Made by a program: the position numbers and the translations under genes
Shown: in pieces, positions 61,101 to 61,363 of the stretch
Position numbering within the stretch: the first letter of the stretch is position 1
How the letters are laid out: every line of letters starts with the position of its first letter
Notes under the pieces: generated by a model
What the model saw: the letters and a program-made list of their open reading frames with translations, nothing else
Told to the model about the DNA's origin: nothing
Databases searched by the model: none
Source: Echinarachnius parma
Taxonomy: Eukaryota > Echinodermata > Echinoidea > Clypeasteroida > Echinarachniidae
NCBI GenBank assembly: GCA_037951105.1
Contig: JBAMJV010001319.1
Location: 124,001-188,000, forward strand
Length of the DNA stretch: 64,000 nt
Reading direction: 5' to 3'

Positions 61101-61363
61101 TCAACTAACCCCATTTTGCTGTGCCCATGTCTTGTCACACGTTGCATTGTTTGCAGTGGTTACTAACGGTTACCGGAGCAGCACGATGGAGAGTGACTCC
61201 GACTTTGATACCATCGCCTCCTCCGCCCCTCATACTCCTCCTCATCCTCCCTCTAACCACCACAACCACCATCATCATCTTCATCACAACCACCACGACA
61301 ACCATCATCAGCCTCAGCCTCAGCAGCAGCCGCACAAGGGACGGCGTCATAGACTTCTGCAGA
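11175..61363 (+). CDS. RyR: Ryanodine receptor, internal 31-exon segment (spliced, partial)
   Basis: Umbrella entry for the spliced coding segment; exon borders are in the following entries. The product is the ER/SR Ca2+-release channel. This part is the cytosolic N-terminal assembly: MIR (E1-E7), RIH (E8-E13), SPRY1 (E14-E16), RyR repeat 1 (E17-E19), RyR repeat 2 (E20-E21), SPRY2 (E22-E27) and the linker/DR2 (E28-E31). In RyRs these cytosolic domains form the gating ring and the clamp/handle regions, which respond to regulators and transmit to the pore. All exons have AG/GT borders, and phases join without a frameshift or stop across about 1221 codons. Collinear landmarks include [92 protein letters not shown] and GLQEGFEPF. 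The segment corresponds to roughly residues 205-1300 of vertebrate RyR plus a longer DR2. The family is certain; single-copy status is inferred. Confidence 0.97.
11318..11757. repeat. TTAA-flanked MITE, family B
   Basis: TTAA-AGGGGACCACCAGGC at the left and GGGTGGTGGTACCCT-TTAA at the right. A second near-full copy is at 50648-51073 and a 5' fragment at 35698-35820. The right TTAA is shared with the family A element that starts at 11754. No coding capacity. Confidence 0.78.
11754..12117. repeat. TTAA-flanked MITE, family A, abutting family B
   Basis: Starts TTAAAGGGACCTAGTAACTTTG and ends GTTCCCTTTAA. It has the same orientation as the copy at 5093. One TTAA serves as right flank of the family B element and left flank of this one. 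Confidence 0.78.
12118..12680. repeat. Diverged ~200-bp tandem repeat with poly-C runs
   Basis: Three diverged units share GTGATGATAAAATCAATTATG (near 12258 and 12467; a weaker match with GTGATGAT at about 12645), each preceded by a C run of 9-22 bases and CTCTCCC-type sequence. Open frames across it are only Pro/Ser/Leu low-complexity and are not coding. Confidence 0.65.
12703..12728. repeat. (CTAGA)n microsatellite
   Basis: GCTAGACTAGACTAGACTAG repeats, about five units of five bases. Confidence 0.8.
13082..13183. repeat. (AATC)n microsatellite
   Basis: About 22 nearly perfect AATC units, with a short ATGA/TGAATGGA lead-in at 13058-13085. Confidence 0.95.
13800..14145 (+). mobile_element. 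tRNA-derived SINE, copy 1
   Basis: The head is tRNA-like, with a B-box GAGTTCGAACCC at 13850-13861 and an A-box-like stretch near 13808. The body contains TCCTTCAGCAAGGCATTTAATC, TTGCTGCTCTCTACC, GGGTACTTGGTCGG, TATGCTCCCCTGGGAG and GATAATTATGCGGGTTTGA, shared with copies at 32085, 34135 and 49808. It ends in an ATTATTATT-like tail. Non-coding retroposon transcribed by Pol III in principle; age and activity unknown. Confidence 0.85.
15446..17345. repeat. 85-bp minisatellite, about 22 units
   Basis: Near-perfect units of about 84-85 bp, each with CTTACTAATCCTTCATCTC, CCTACTCCAATCTTGCACCC, CATCCTTTCTCAGTACCCC and CCTGGTCCCCATTCTCC. Measured spacing of CTAATCCTTC at 15531, 15616 and 15701 is 85. 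Some units carry short internal deletions or an extra CATCCTTTCTCAGTACCCC. Strong strand asymmetry (C/T on +). The period is not a multiple of three, so the open frames across it are not coding. Confidence 0.97.
18082..18156 (+). CDS. RyR: RyR exon E2 (MIR region)
   Basis: Acceptor TTTTCAG, donor GAA|GTAAGT. It encodes [20 protein letters not shown] then ELILKK. The ARSLWRVE motif is a hallmark shared by all RyRs (vertebrate [12 protein letters not shown]). Phase 2 in, phase 2 out. 75 bases. Confidence 0.96.
18157..20773 (+). other. Intron E2-E3
   Basis: 2.6 kb. A family-G-type unit (TTAACCCATTCCCTACGAG to GGTCAAGGGGTCAA) lies at 19175-19254; a pyrimidine minisatellite at 20190-20690 runs up to the acceptor. 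I see no gene in the rest. Confidence 0.85.
20190..20690. repeat. ~91-bp pyrimidine minisatellite next to the E3 acceptor
   Basis: About five units of 90-92 bp containing TCTAACTCTAACTCTCTCTA and TCTATCGCCAATTTTCTTGATC. The CCAATTTTC landmark is at about 20328, 20419, 20510 and 20601. It is almost pure pyrimidine on the + strand and continues as CT-rich sequence into the acceptor at 20773, so it may act as an extended polypyrimidine tract. Confidence 0.92.
20774..20832 (+). CDS. RyR: RyR exon E3 (MIR region)
   Basis: Acceptor CACACAG, donor CTG|GTAAGT. Encodes [19 protein letters not shown](G), matching RyR WSGSNIRWGQAFRLRHLTTG. 59 bases. The GQPxRxRHLTSG motif is the MIR beta-trefoil signature. 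Confidence 0.96.
21036..21213. repeat. G-rich dispersed repeat bounded by CAGTGG/CCACTG
   Basis: Begins ATCAGTGGGGTAGTGTGG, then GGGGGTGGGGGTGCACC, and ends CGCACCCCGTAGCTTCCCCACTG. Same general plan as 29058-29216 and the 960-1014 fragment. Confidence 0.5.
24095..24700. repeat. Diverged tandem repeat, units of ~160-200 bp
   Basis: ACAGTCTTACTAGATC...ATGAGCATGTCAACAGTA recurs at about 24095, 24257, 24453 and 24618, each followed by CTATTTCTCATTTGATCACT, ATTTGCTCC and CATCCTCTAATT sequence. No coding capacity. Confidence 0.75.
24808..25204. repeat. TTAA-flanked MITE, family A, opposite orientation
   Basis: Starts TTAAATGGATCTAGTAACATG, ends CAACAAAGTTACTACATGTAG then ATCCCTTTATTAA. Reverse orientation to the copy at 5093. 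An extra ATGT insertion sits in the right terminal repeat. Confidence 0.75.
25352..26953. mobile_element. 1.6-kb foldback transposon-like element
   Basis: The left end TATAAACCCCTCAAAAAAAG and right end TTTTTTGGAGGGGTTTATA are inverted repeats that continue inward (TCGGAAACTCAA / TTGAGTTTCCGA; GATCGATTATAT / ATATAATCGATC). Diverged arm similarity reaches GAAATTGAAGGCGTTGCATC (about 25805) against GATGCAACGCCTTCAATTTC (about 26480), so the arms are about 460-480 bp. The central 650 bp has an internal duplication around CTCACCTGTAATAATTATGC / CTCATTTGCAATGATTATGC. Two short open frames in the left arm (25344-25634, 25684-25884) show no transposase motif. Non-autonomous or eroded. Confidence 0.8.
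28786..29059. repeat. TTAA-flanked MITE, family A (internally deleted)
   Basis: TTAAAGGGACTTAGTAACATTG to CAACAAAGTTACTAGATCCCTTTAA. It shares GATCGCGAAAACCGTGTACA and CATATAACGTCCATTTGACT with the copy at 55112 but lacks about 100 bp of the interior. It directly abuts the G-rich repeat that follows. Confidence 0.8.
29058..29216. repeat. G-rich dispersed repeat with GCAGTGCCATAGCG / CACCACTG ends
   Basis: Begins AGCAGTGCCATAGCGTGG and ends CCAGTATTTACACCACTG; contains a run of 10 G. Related to 960-1014 and 21036-21213. Confidence 0.5.
30006..30103 (+). CDS. RyR: RyR exon E4 (MIR region)
   Basis: Acceptor CTCCTCAG, donor AGG|GTGAGT. Encodes [19 protein letters not shown] then [14 protein letters not shown]. 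Corresponds to RyR HYLALTEDQGLILQDRAKSDTKSTAFSFRASK. 98 bases, ends in phase 0. In contrast to the vertebrate sequence it has [12 protein letters not shown] where vertebrates have Lys/Ser-rich sequence. Confidence 0.95.
30104..30640 (+). other. Intron E4-E5
   Basis: 537 bp. GGTCAGTCGGTCGGTCAGTT repeat just after the donor (30113-30150), G runs at 30289-30305 and 30454-30475, otherwise AT-rich with no gene. Confidence 0.9.
30641..30757 (+). CDS. RyR: RyR exon E5 (MIR region)
   Basis: Acceptor TTTGCAG, donor CTG|GTAAGA. Encodes [20 protein letters not shown] then [19 protein letters not shown]. Matches RyR [30 protein letters not shown]. Exactly 39 codons, phase 0 both sides, so it could in principle be skipped without a frameshift. 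Confidence 0.97.
30758..31950 (+). other. Intron E5-E6
   Basis: 1.2 kb. Nested TTAA-type repeats at 30770-31259 (separate entry), then AT-rich sequence with (AATTG)n near 31825-31850. 31846-31925 (GGAAGAGCAATATAGGAAGC, GACATTTATTTGCAATTTAC) recurs as a reverse complement at about 35850-35940. No gene. Confidence 0.85.
30770..31259. repeat. Abutting TTAA units with a nested family H MITE
   Basis: 30770-30849 is a TTAA unit (TTAACCCCTTGACCACGGGAACC to AAAGGGAACGGGTTAA). A second unit starts at the same TTAA (30846) and resumes as CTGTCCTGAAGGGGTTAA at 31242-31259. It is split by a ~310-bp element (about 30928-31242) with ends GGTGTTTCACAAAGATC and GATCTTTGTGAAACAACC and sub-terminal pair AACTCTAAGTTGGACTT / AAGTCCAACTTAGAGTT. 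A second family H copy is at 45108-45410. Confidence 0.75.
31951..31995 (+). CDS. RyR: RyR exon E6 (short linker exon)
   Basis: Acceptor TCGATCTAG, donor AAAG|GTAGGT. Encodes [15 protein letters not shown], the loop that in vertebrates reads KAQDAKTSRLGPLKRK. Only 15 codons, phase 0 on both sides; the surrounding phases make it either constitutive or cleanly skippable. Weakly conserved, so assigned from phase, splice sites and position. Confidence 0.85.
31996..33686 (+). other. Intron E6-E7
   Basis: 1.7 kb. (TAACTTTGTTA)n short tandem repeat at 32028-32063, a SINE at 32085-32425, then AT-rich sequence with no gene. Confidence 0.85.
32085..32425 (+). mobile_element. tRNA-derived SINE, copy 2
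   Basis: The best preserved copy. Its tRNA-like head has an A-box-like GTGGATTGGTAGAGTGCTCG at 32102-32121, an anticodon-arm-like CTCGCTTTCCAAGCGGGAG at 32118-32136, and a B-box-like CGAGTTTGAATC at 32141-32152. The body is shared with copies 1, 3 and 4 (TCCTTCAGCAAGAC, TTGCTGCTCTCTACCCAGG, TATGCTCCCCAGGGAG, GATAATTGCGCGGGTTTGA) and it ends in (TTA)n at 32410-32423. Confidence 0.9.
33687..33808 (+). CDS. RyR: RyR exon E7 (end of MIR region)
   Basis: Acceptor AATCAG, donor GGA|GTAAGT. Encodes [20 protein letters not shown], then [20 protein letters not shown]. Matches RyR [39 protein letters not shown]; the GHMDDG motif is diagnostic of RyR. Leaves with two bases of a codon. Confidence 0.97.
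33842..33943. repeat. Small palindromic MITE, family D
   Basis: GGTGTCCAATTATTGTAACT to ACAATAATTGGACACTTA; the core ATGGCAACAGCCAATCAGC is inverted relative to the copies at 10335 and 51129. Confidence 0.75.
34135..34288 (+). mobile_element. SINE, partial copy 3
   Basis: Retains a degraded tRNA-like head and the body from CCTTCAGCAAGGCACTTAA to GAGTACTTGGCAGG. The 3' half and tail are missing, replaced by a C run. Confidence 0.7.
34588..34712 (+). CDS. RyR: RyR exon E8 (start of RIH domain)
   Basis: Acceptor TATACAG, donor AAG|GTAGGT. Encodes [20 protein letters not shown], then [18 protein letters not shown] and EEEE. Corresponds to vertebrate LPIEEVLQTLQDLIAYFQPPEEE at the beginning of the RIH (RYR-IP3R homology) armadillo-like domain. 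The acidic tail EEEE precedes the conserved KL-RNRQ helix of E9. Confidence 0.95.
34713..35585 (+). other. Intron E8-E9, mostly one transposon
   Basis: 873 bp. 34812-35396 is a TA-flanked inverted-repeat element (separate entry); poly-A runs at 34900-34917 and 35287-35311 lie inside it. No gene. Confidence 0.85.
34812..35396. repeat. TA-flanked MITE with TACCGTAAAACTCCGTGTATAA ends
   Basis: The left end TACCGTAAAACTCCGTGTAT followed by AAGACGCAC and the right end GTGCGTCTTATACACGGAG followed by TTTTACGGTA form a near-perfect ~30-bp terminal inverted repeat. A second inner GGGGGTGCGTCTTATACAC repeat lies at each end. 585 bp, AT-rich, non-coding; probable Tc1-mariner-class MITE from the TA flanks. 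Confidence 0.8.
35586..35650 (+). CDS. RyR: RyR exon E9 (RIH domain)
   Basis: Acceptor TCTCCCAG, donor GAA|GTAAGA. Encodes [20 protein letters not shown] then EE. Vertebrate: EDKQNKLRSLKNRQNLFKEE. Ends in phase 0. Confidence 0.97.
37252..37796. repeat. TTAA-flanked MITE, family C, copy 1
   Basis: TTAAAGGGGTAGTTTAGTTT followed by TGGTAGAGAG at the left and TTACCAAAACTAAACTACCC followed by CTTTAA at the right: a ~25-bp terminal inverted repeat with TTAA flanks. Interior landmark TCAAAATCGACCCGGAAACGG. Right TTAA shared with the next element. Confidence 0.82.
37793..38361. repeat. TTAA-flanked MITE, family C, copy 2 (inverted relative to copy 1)
   Basis: TTAAAGGGATAGTTGAGTTC to AAAGCTCAACTATCCCTTTAA. 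Its interior is the reverse complement of copy 1 (for example TTTATTCTGCCATTAAAATTG against CAATTTTAATGGCAGAATAAA), so 37252-38361 is a 1.1-kb imperfect palindrome. A third copy lies at 59445-60023. Confidence 0.82.
38642..38777 (+). CDS. RyR: RyR exon E10 (RIH domain)
   Basis: Acceptor TTCATCCAG, donor CTCG|GTGAGT. Encodes [20 protein letters not shown], then [20 protein letters not shown] and LYKLL. Vertebrate: [29 protein letters not shown]...WKEILNLLYKLLAALI. Leaves with one base. Its last ~30 bases plus donor recur three times in the next intron. Confidence 0.97.
38778..39235. repeat. Tandem copies of the E10 3' end plus its 5' splice site
   Basis: After the true donor at 38778, three further copies of CTACCTGTACAAGCTGCTCG|GTGAGT and the following TGCCAATTTACTGAGTG appear, with donor-like GT at 38932, 39080 and 39215 (units of about 154, 148 and 135 bp). 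The third copy has CTCAGTGAGT and the exon part is eroded. No copy has an acceptor, so they cannot be complete exons. They are remnants of tandem duplication with one breakpoint inside the exon. Confidence 0.9.
39614..39715 (+). CDS. RyR: RyR exon E11 (RIH domain)
   Basis: Acceptor TATACAG, donor AGAG|GTAAGA. Encodes [19 protein letters not shown], then [15 protein letters not shown]. Vertebrate: [32 protein letters not shown]. Phase 1 in and out. Confidence 0.97.
39716..40231 (+). other. Intron E11-E12 with two decayed copies of E11
   Basis: 39781-39850 (ATGCTCAGGAATAACCCCAA, TAATTGTGCCCTATTTGC, TCAGTGAG) and 39908-39975 (CAAAACCACAACTGTGCCTT, AGAGCCAGCAAGCTCAAGGG) resemble segments of E11. 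Both are frame-broken and lack paired splice sites. The rest is AT-rich with no gene. Confidence 0.75.
40232..40350 (+). CDS. RyR: RyR exon E12 (RIH domain)
   Basis: Acceptor CTGATTCAG, donor AAAG|GTAAGG. Encodes [20 protein letters not shown], then [20 protein letters not shown]. Vertebrate: [40 protein letters not shown]. Ends in phase 0. Its 3' half is the seed of the 142-bp tandem array that follows; this copy is the real exon because only it has the complete 5' half and a strong acceptor. Confidence 0.97.
40351..40776. repeat. Three extra 142-bp copies of the E12 3' half plus donor
   Basis: GT donors sit at 40351, 40493, 40635 and 40777, exactly 142 bp apart. Each unit carries CTCACTCTCTCTTTCTCTCT, GGCTGTCAG, a variant lead GACTTTCATGATGACCGC, then ATCAAGGACCACATCAAGTC and the rest of E12 to CCAAAG. 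Units are nearly identical. The last donor is GTGAAA rather than GTAAGG. A cryptic GGCTGTCAG acceptor in each unit is phase-compatible with E11 (see findings). Confidence 0.93.
41081..41400. pseudogene. Decayed copy of exon E13
   Basis: TTCTGTGTTCATTGTTTGTT, GTAATAGAGTGGC and, after an inserted segment, CCTCCTTCCAACTAGAGATC, CTTGCAAACAGCTGTAGTGG and GAAGTTGTCATAGAATCC match E13. The reading frame is broken and the acceptor is lost. It shares the downstream flank CATAGAATCCAGCATGCAGC with the copy at 41471 (about 219 bp apart), so it is an older unit of the same tandem duplication. Confidence 0.8.
41471..41601 (+). pseudogene. Near-perfect duplicate of exon E13 without a 5' splice site
   Basis: Acceptor CTCCCGTAG is identical to that of E13. 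The frame [44 protein letters not shown] is intact with one conservative change (V for I). Instead of CTG|GTAAGT it continues CATAGAATCCAGCATGC. Reading through reaches a stop at 41687-41689. Without a donor it would be a terminal or poison exon if used. A recent 212-bp duplication, or an allelic copy left in the assembly. Confidence 0.85.
41683..41816 (+). CDS. RyR: RyR exon E13 (end of RIH domain)
   Basis: Acceptor CTCCCGTAG, donor GTCTG|GTAAGT. Encodes [20 protein letters not shown], then [20 protein letters not shown] and DEVV. Vertebrate: [38 protein letters not shown]. The Arg in [10 protein letters not shown] aligns with the RyR1 Arg whose change to Cys (R614 in human, R615 in pig) causes malignant hyperthermia. 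Chosen over the copy at 41471 because only this one has a donor; it leaves two bases (TG) that join E14 to make Cys. Confidence 0.95.
41817..42349 (+). other. Intron E13-E14
   Basis: 533 bp. Several loosely repeated phrases (TTGACATTGATAAATTCTTG at about 42183 and 42264, and AGACATTGATGAATTCTTG at 42217). No gene. Confidence 0.85.
42350..42588 (+). CDS. RyR: RyR exon E14 (SPRY1)
   Basis: Acceptor CAATGCAG, donor ACAG|GTACAA. The largest exon here (239 bases). Begins [20 protein letters not shown], continues [45 protein letters not shown] and GMNLWTG. Vertebrate SPRY1: QYKKWYFEL...HLRVGWASSSGY...[28 protein letters not shown]-rich and strongly conserved. SPRY1 is a beta-sandwich at the corner of the channel, in the FKBP-binding neighbourhood in vertebrate structures. 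Confidence 0.98.
42589..43274 (+). other. Intron E14-E15 with (GAT)n-rich repeat
   Basis: 686 bp. 42615-43025 is (GATGAT)n/(GACGAT)n low complexity on the + strand, with three perfect copies of a 24-bp unit (ATTGATGATGACGATAATGAC) around 42887-42945. It generates Met/Thr and Ser/Val/Ile frames that are not genes. No gene in the remainder. Confidence 0.93.
43275..43467 (+). CDS. RyR: RyR exon E15 (SPRY1)
   Basis: Acceptor TGATTAG, donor TTAG|GTGGGT. Encodes [64 protein letters not shown]. Vertebrate: [54 protein letters not shown]. VNGNP is the SPRY beta-turn signature. Leaves two bases (AG). Confidence 0.97.
43468..43944 (+). other. Intron E15-E16
   Basis: 477 bp. A family-G-related stretch near 43490-43560 (AAATCCCTGTGGAC, CCACCAGGTTCATGTAGGC). 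No gene. Confidence 0.85.
43945..44155 (+). CDS. RyR: RyR exon E16 (end of SPRY1 and linker)
   Basis: Acceptor CCCTCTAG, donor CACC|GTAAGT. Encodes [60 protein letters not shown] and [11 protein letters not shown]. Vertebrate: [37 protein letters not shown]...FIPCPVDTSQ. Ends in phase 0. The 3' ~70 bases plus donor are duplicated downstream. Confidence 0.97.
44156..44560. repeat. Tandem copies of the E16 3' end plus donor
   Basis: After the true donor (44156), GGCATTGTGCAAGGGCCTGC to GGCACC|GTAAGTGTAAACATTG recurs with donor at 44288 (132 bp on, nearly identical; Gln/Asp codon changed to GAA). A decayed copy has TTAAGT at about 44413, and another (GGGGCCTGCCATC, CATCCCAGCACCGTAAGTG) has its donor at 44513. 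TGACACCAGTAGTGTATCT follows each. None has an acceptor. Confidence 0.9.
44972..45076 (+). CDS. RyR: RyR exon E17 (RyR repeat 1)
   Basis: Acceptor TGACCTAAAG (weak immediate context, but a T-rich tract TTTTTATTTTATTGTTTTGT precedes it), donor TCAG|GTAAGT. Encodes [35 protein letters not shown]. Vertebrate: [43 protein letters not shown]...GW is the RyR repeat signature. 35 codons, phase 0 both sides. Confidence 0.97.
45077..46098 (+). other. Intron E17-E18
   Basis: 1.0 kb. A G run at 45109-45124 leads into a family H element (to about 45410; GTCACAAAGATCCCAAGTC and GGGATCTTTGTGAAACACTC ends). A decoy copy of E18 is at 45875-45916. No other gene. Confidence 0.85.
45875..45916 (+). pseudogene. 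Decoy copy of E18 5' end with acceptor and early stops
   Basis: TCTGTTCCATTCAG followed by ATCCAAAATGATAACAAGAT and GGTGCATGACAGTCGATGATAG resembles the E18 acceptor and first 40 bases (224 bp downstream). In frame it reads [12 protein letters not shown] then two stops. It is a partial intron-plus-exon duplicate. Confidence 0.8.
46099..46202 (+). CDS. RyR: RyR exon E18 (RyR repeat 1)
   Basis: Acceptor CCATTCAG, donor CTCAG|GTATCC. Encodes [34 protein letters not shown]. Vertebrate: [34 protein letters not shown]. Leaves AG. Confidence 0.96.
46203..46639 (+). other. Intron E18-E19
   Basis: 437 bp. 46274-46325 (TTACAAGGCTCTTGTTTATC, CATGCCTTGTACCTCCTTTC) resembles the E18 3' end and following intron (TTACGAGACTCTCAGGTATC), a decayed tandem copy. 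No gene. Confidence 0.75.
46640..46723 (+). CDS. RyR: RyR exon E19 (end of RyR repeat 1)
   Basis: Acceptor TTGTGGCAG, donor ATGAA|GTAAGT. Encodes [28 protein letters not shown]. Vertebrate: KTLLALGCHIAHVNPAAEEDLKKVKLPK. Leaves AA, joined with C of E20 to give Asn. Confidence 0.96.
47024..47104. repeat. ~80-bp TTAA unit, CCGTTCCCTACGAG type
   Basis: TTAA flanks on both sides, interior CCCATAGACTTTGTACACAACCC then GGTTCCCGTGGTC. The same unit is at 19175-19254 and 52830-52909, and an inverted one at 30770-30849. Terminal complementarity is weak, so its class is uncertain. Confidence 0.65.
47128..47218 (+). pseudogene. Decoy copy of E20 5' half with acceptor and stop
   Basis: CGTTGTATTCCAG then CTACAAGATGTTGAATGGGT, ACAAGCCAGCCCCCTCCAAC, CTGTCCAATGCCTACCTC, AACTC. 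In the phase set by E19 it reads [29 protein letters not shown], stop (TGA at 47216-47218). It diverges from E20 after AACTC, lacks a donor and lies 245 bp before the real exon. If spliced it would truncate the protein. Confidence 0.85.
47373..47532 (+). CDS. RyR: RyR exon E20 (RyR repeat 2)
   Basis: Acceptor CCATACAG, donor AATGAG|GTAGGC. Encodes (N)[53 protein letters not shown]. Vertebrate: [54 protein letters not shown]. Ends in phase 0. Confidence 0.98.
47533..48013 (+). other. Intron E20-E21 with (GGT)n-rich repeat
   Basis: 481 bp. 47555-47895 is (GGTGGT)n/(GGTAGT)n low complexity, immediately after the donor; its Val-rich frames are not coding. No gene. Confidence 0.93.
48014..48179 (+). 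CDS. RyR: RyR exon E21 (RyR repeat 2)
   Basis: Acceptor TTTCCAG, donor AAGG|GTATGT. Encodes [55 protein letters not shown]. Vertebrate: [44 protein letters not shown]. Leaves one base. Confidence 0.97.
48180..48701 (+). other. Intron E21-E22
   Basis: 522 bp. A short GC-rich imperfect hairpin around 48455-48500 (CACGGGGACC...GGTCCCCGT). Otherwise nothing recognised. Confidence 0.8.
48702..48786 (+). CDS. RyR: RyR exon E22 (start of SPRY2)
   Basis: Acceptor CATCCTCAG, donor AAGTG|GTATGT. Encodes [28 protein letters not shown]. Vertebrate: RFFRVERSYAVRSGKWYFEFEV. Leaves TG, which joins E23 to make the SPRY2 Trp. Confidence 0.96.
48787..49184 (+). other. Intron E22-E23
   Basis: 398 bp. 48838-49040 resembles a dispersed element with CGTAGCCAGGATTTT and CCCCCCTGGCTTTGGGCC ends and G runs at 48877-48886 and 48990-48999. 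No gene. Confidence 0.7.
49185..49305 (+). CDS. RyR: RyR exon E23 (SPRY2)
   Basis: Acceptor ATTCCAG, donor CTTG|GTGAGT. Encodes (W)[40 protein letters not shown]. Vertebrate: [39 protein letters not shown]. Ends in phase 0. Confidence 0.98.
49306..49642 (+). other. Intron E23-E24
   Basis: 337 bp, AT-rich; nothing recognised. Confidence 0.85.
49643..49739 (+). CDS. RyR: RyR exon E24 (SPRY2)
   Basis: Acceptor TTCCTTAG, donor GTCA|GTGAGT. Encodes [32 protein letters not shown]. Vertebrate: [32 protein letters not shown]. Leaves one base (A). Confidence 0.97.
49740..50422 (+). other. Intron E24-E25 with SINE copy 4
   Basis: 683 bp. 49808-50012 is a diverged SINE (ATGTTGTGGCACGATCAGA, GTCCTTCAGTATAAAGC, TTGCTCTCTACCCAGGAGT, TATGCTCCCCAGGGAG), lacking its tail. 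The rest is AT-rich with no gene. Confidence 0.8.
50423..50500 (+). CDS. RyR: RyR exon E25 (SPRY2)
   Basis: Acceptor CTAACCAG, donor GAAG|GTAAGA. Encodes (T)[25 protein letters not shown]. Vertebrate: IFTLNGELLITNKGSELAFADYEIENG. FTLNGE is the SPRY turn motif. Confidence 0.97.
50648..51073. repeat. TTAA-flanked MITE, family B
   Basis: TTAAAGGGGACCACCAGGC to GGGTGGTGGTACCCTTTAA. Closely similar to 11318-11757, including TTTTGGTACCGTTTTGTGAT and TTTCCTGGTTCCGTACGGGC. Confidence 0.82.
51129..51226. repeat. Small palindromic MITE, family D
   Basis: ATAAGTGTCCAATTACTGTAAC to GTTACAATAATTGGACACTTA, core ACCATGGCAACAGC and GCTGATTGGCTGTTG. Confidence 0.78.
51331..51389 (+). CDS. RyR: RyR exon E26 (SPRY2)
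   Basis: Acceptor TCTGATGAAG (purine-rich just before AG, but TTTGTTTTCTTCTTTCTG precedes it), donor CCAG|GTAAAC. Encodes [20 protein letters not shown]. Vertebrate: GFVPICCLGLSQIGRMNLGT. 59 bases, ends in phase 0. Confidence 0.95.
51390..51820 (+). other. Intron E26-E27
   Basis: 431 bp, AT-rich, several ACATGTA motifs; nothing recognised. Confidence 0.85.
51821..51885 (+). CDS. RyR: RyR exon E27 (end of SPRY2)
   Basis: Acceptor TTTAATAG, donor GTGT|GTAAGT. Encodes [21 protein letters not shown]. Vertebrate: [31 protein letters not shown] is essentially invariant in RyRs. Leaves GT. Confidence 0.98.
52830..52909. repeat. ~80-bp TTAA unit, CCATTCCCTACAAG type
   Basis: TTAACCCATTCCCTACAAG to GGTCAAGGGGTTAA; nearly the same sequence as 47024-47104. 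Confidence 0.65.
54320..54577. repeat. MITE family F, copy 2
   Basis: TATGTGACCGGCTATAGCAAAA to TTTTGGTATAGCCGGTCACATA; same orientation and interior as 6064-6327. Confidence 0.82.
54752..54871 (+). CDS. RyR: RyR exon E28 (post-SPRY2 linker)
   Basis: Acceptor CTGTACAG, donor CTGG|GTAAGA. Encodes (V)[39 protein letters not shown]. Vertebrate: [35 protein letters not shown]. The [10 protein letters not shown] segment is conserved; the acidic NNDDEDDHD loop is more acidic than in vertebrates. Confidence 0.96.
54872..56054 (+). other. Intron E28-E29
   Basis: 1.2 kb. Family A MITE at 55112-55490; otherwise AT-rich with no gene. Confidence 0.85.
55112..55490. repeat. TTAA-flanked MITE, family A (full copy)
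   Basis: TTAAAGGGACTTAGTAACATTG to CAACAAAGCTACTAGATCCCTTTAA. 379 bp. It retains the interior missing from the 28786 copy. Confidence 0.83.
56055..56171 (+). CDS. RyR: RyR exon E29 (end of the conserved SPRY2-DR2 linker)
   Basis: Acceptor ATTGCAG, donor CCAG|GTGAGA. Encodes (G)[38 protein letters not shown]. Vertebrate: [43 protein letters not shown] and RLSMPVEC are diagnostic. Leaves AG, joined with T of E30 to give Ser. Confidence 0.97.
56256..56345 (+). pseudogene. Chimeric decoy: E29 start fused to E30 interior
   Basis: GAGTGCAG|TATTGAGGGTCCACC repeats the E29 acceptor and start (201 bp after the real one), but after a short bridge it becomes GTTGCCAGGCAACAAGCGTG, GTCAGTTGATCCAGCAAGCA and GCTACT, which is E30 interior sequence. 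It is not a usable exon. Confidence 0.75.
56434..57659. repeat. Six tandem ~200-bp copies of the E30 acceptor and 5' half
   Basis: Unit starts corresponding to E30 base 1 are at 56434, 56643, 56875, 57051, 57260 and 57460; E30 itself starts at 57660. Spacings are 209, 232, 176, 209, 200 and 200. Each carries TCTCAG or TCTCAT, TGGTGAGATGGTGTTGTCCA, CCTGTCGCCTGGCAACAAG and CTGATCTTAATCTCAGTGAC, then ACATATTCAAATGATGATTA intron-like sequence and a CTCCCTC tract. AG is kept at 56434, 56875 and 57460 and mutated to AT in the other three. None has the E30 3' half or a donor. Long open frames across it are repeat artefacts. Confidence 0.93.
57660..57814 (+). CDS. RyR: RyR exon E30 (start of divergent region 2)
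   Basis: Acceptor TTCTCTCAG, donor ATGG|GTAAGA. Encodes (S)[51 protein letters not shown]. It continues the frame of E29, and its one-base exit phase fits E31. It has no clear vertebrate counterpart and sits where RyR1 has DR2. Chosen as the real copy because only this unit has the complete 3' half and a donor. Confidence 0.92.
57975..58143. repeat. (ATT)n / TTTTTATAATTATTATTATT tract
   Basis: About 170 bp of ATT triplets interrupted by TTTTTATAA at roughly regular intervals. Non-coding. Confidence 0.95.
58741..59022. repeat. (TGGA)n microsatellite bounded by (TTGA)n
   Basis: Starts with five TGAT/TTGA units, then about 61 nearly uninterrupted GGAT units, and ends with four GATT units. It yields long Met-Asp-Gly-Trp frames in several registers that are not genes. 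Confidence 0.98.
59445..60023. repeat. MITE family C, copy 3
   Basis: GATGTAGTTGAGTTTTGGTATAGAG to CTATACCAAAACTCAACTAC followed by ATCCCTTTA. Interior in the orientation of the 37793 copy. TTAA flanks have decayed. Confidence 0.75.
61157..61363 (+). CDS. RyR: RyR exon E31 (His/Pro/Gln-rich divergent region 2)
   Basis: Acceptor TTTGCAG, donor CAGA|GTATGC. Encodes [69 protein letters not shown]. 17 His lie within about 35 residues. It lies where mammalian RyR1 has DR2 and RyR3 lacks it; the His-rich segment is not something I recognise from other RyRs. The frame follows E30 exactly and leaves one base. The donor call is by consensus; the next exon is not in the window. Confidence 0.87.

Larger units (their letters stand above)
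57815..61156 (+). other. Intron E30-E31
   Basis: 3.3 kb. An (ATT)n tract at 57975-58143, a (TGGA)n array at 58741-59022 and a family C MITE at 59445-60023. The rest is AT-rich; no gene. Confidence 0.87.
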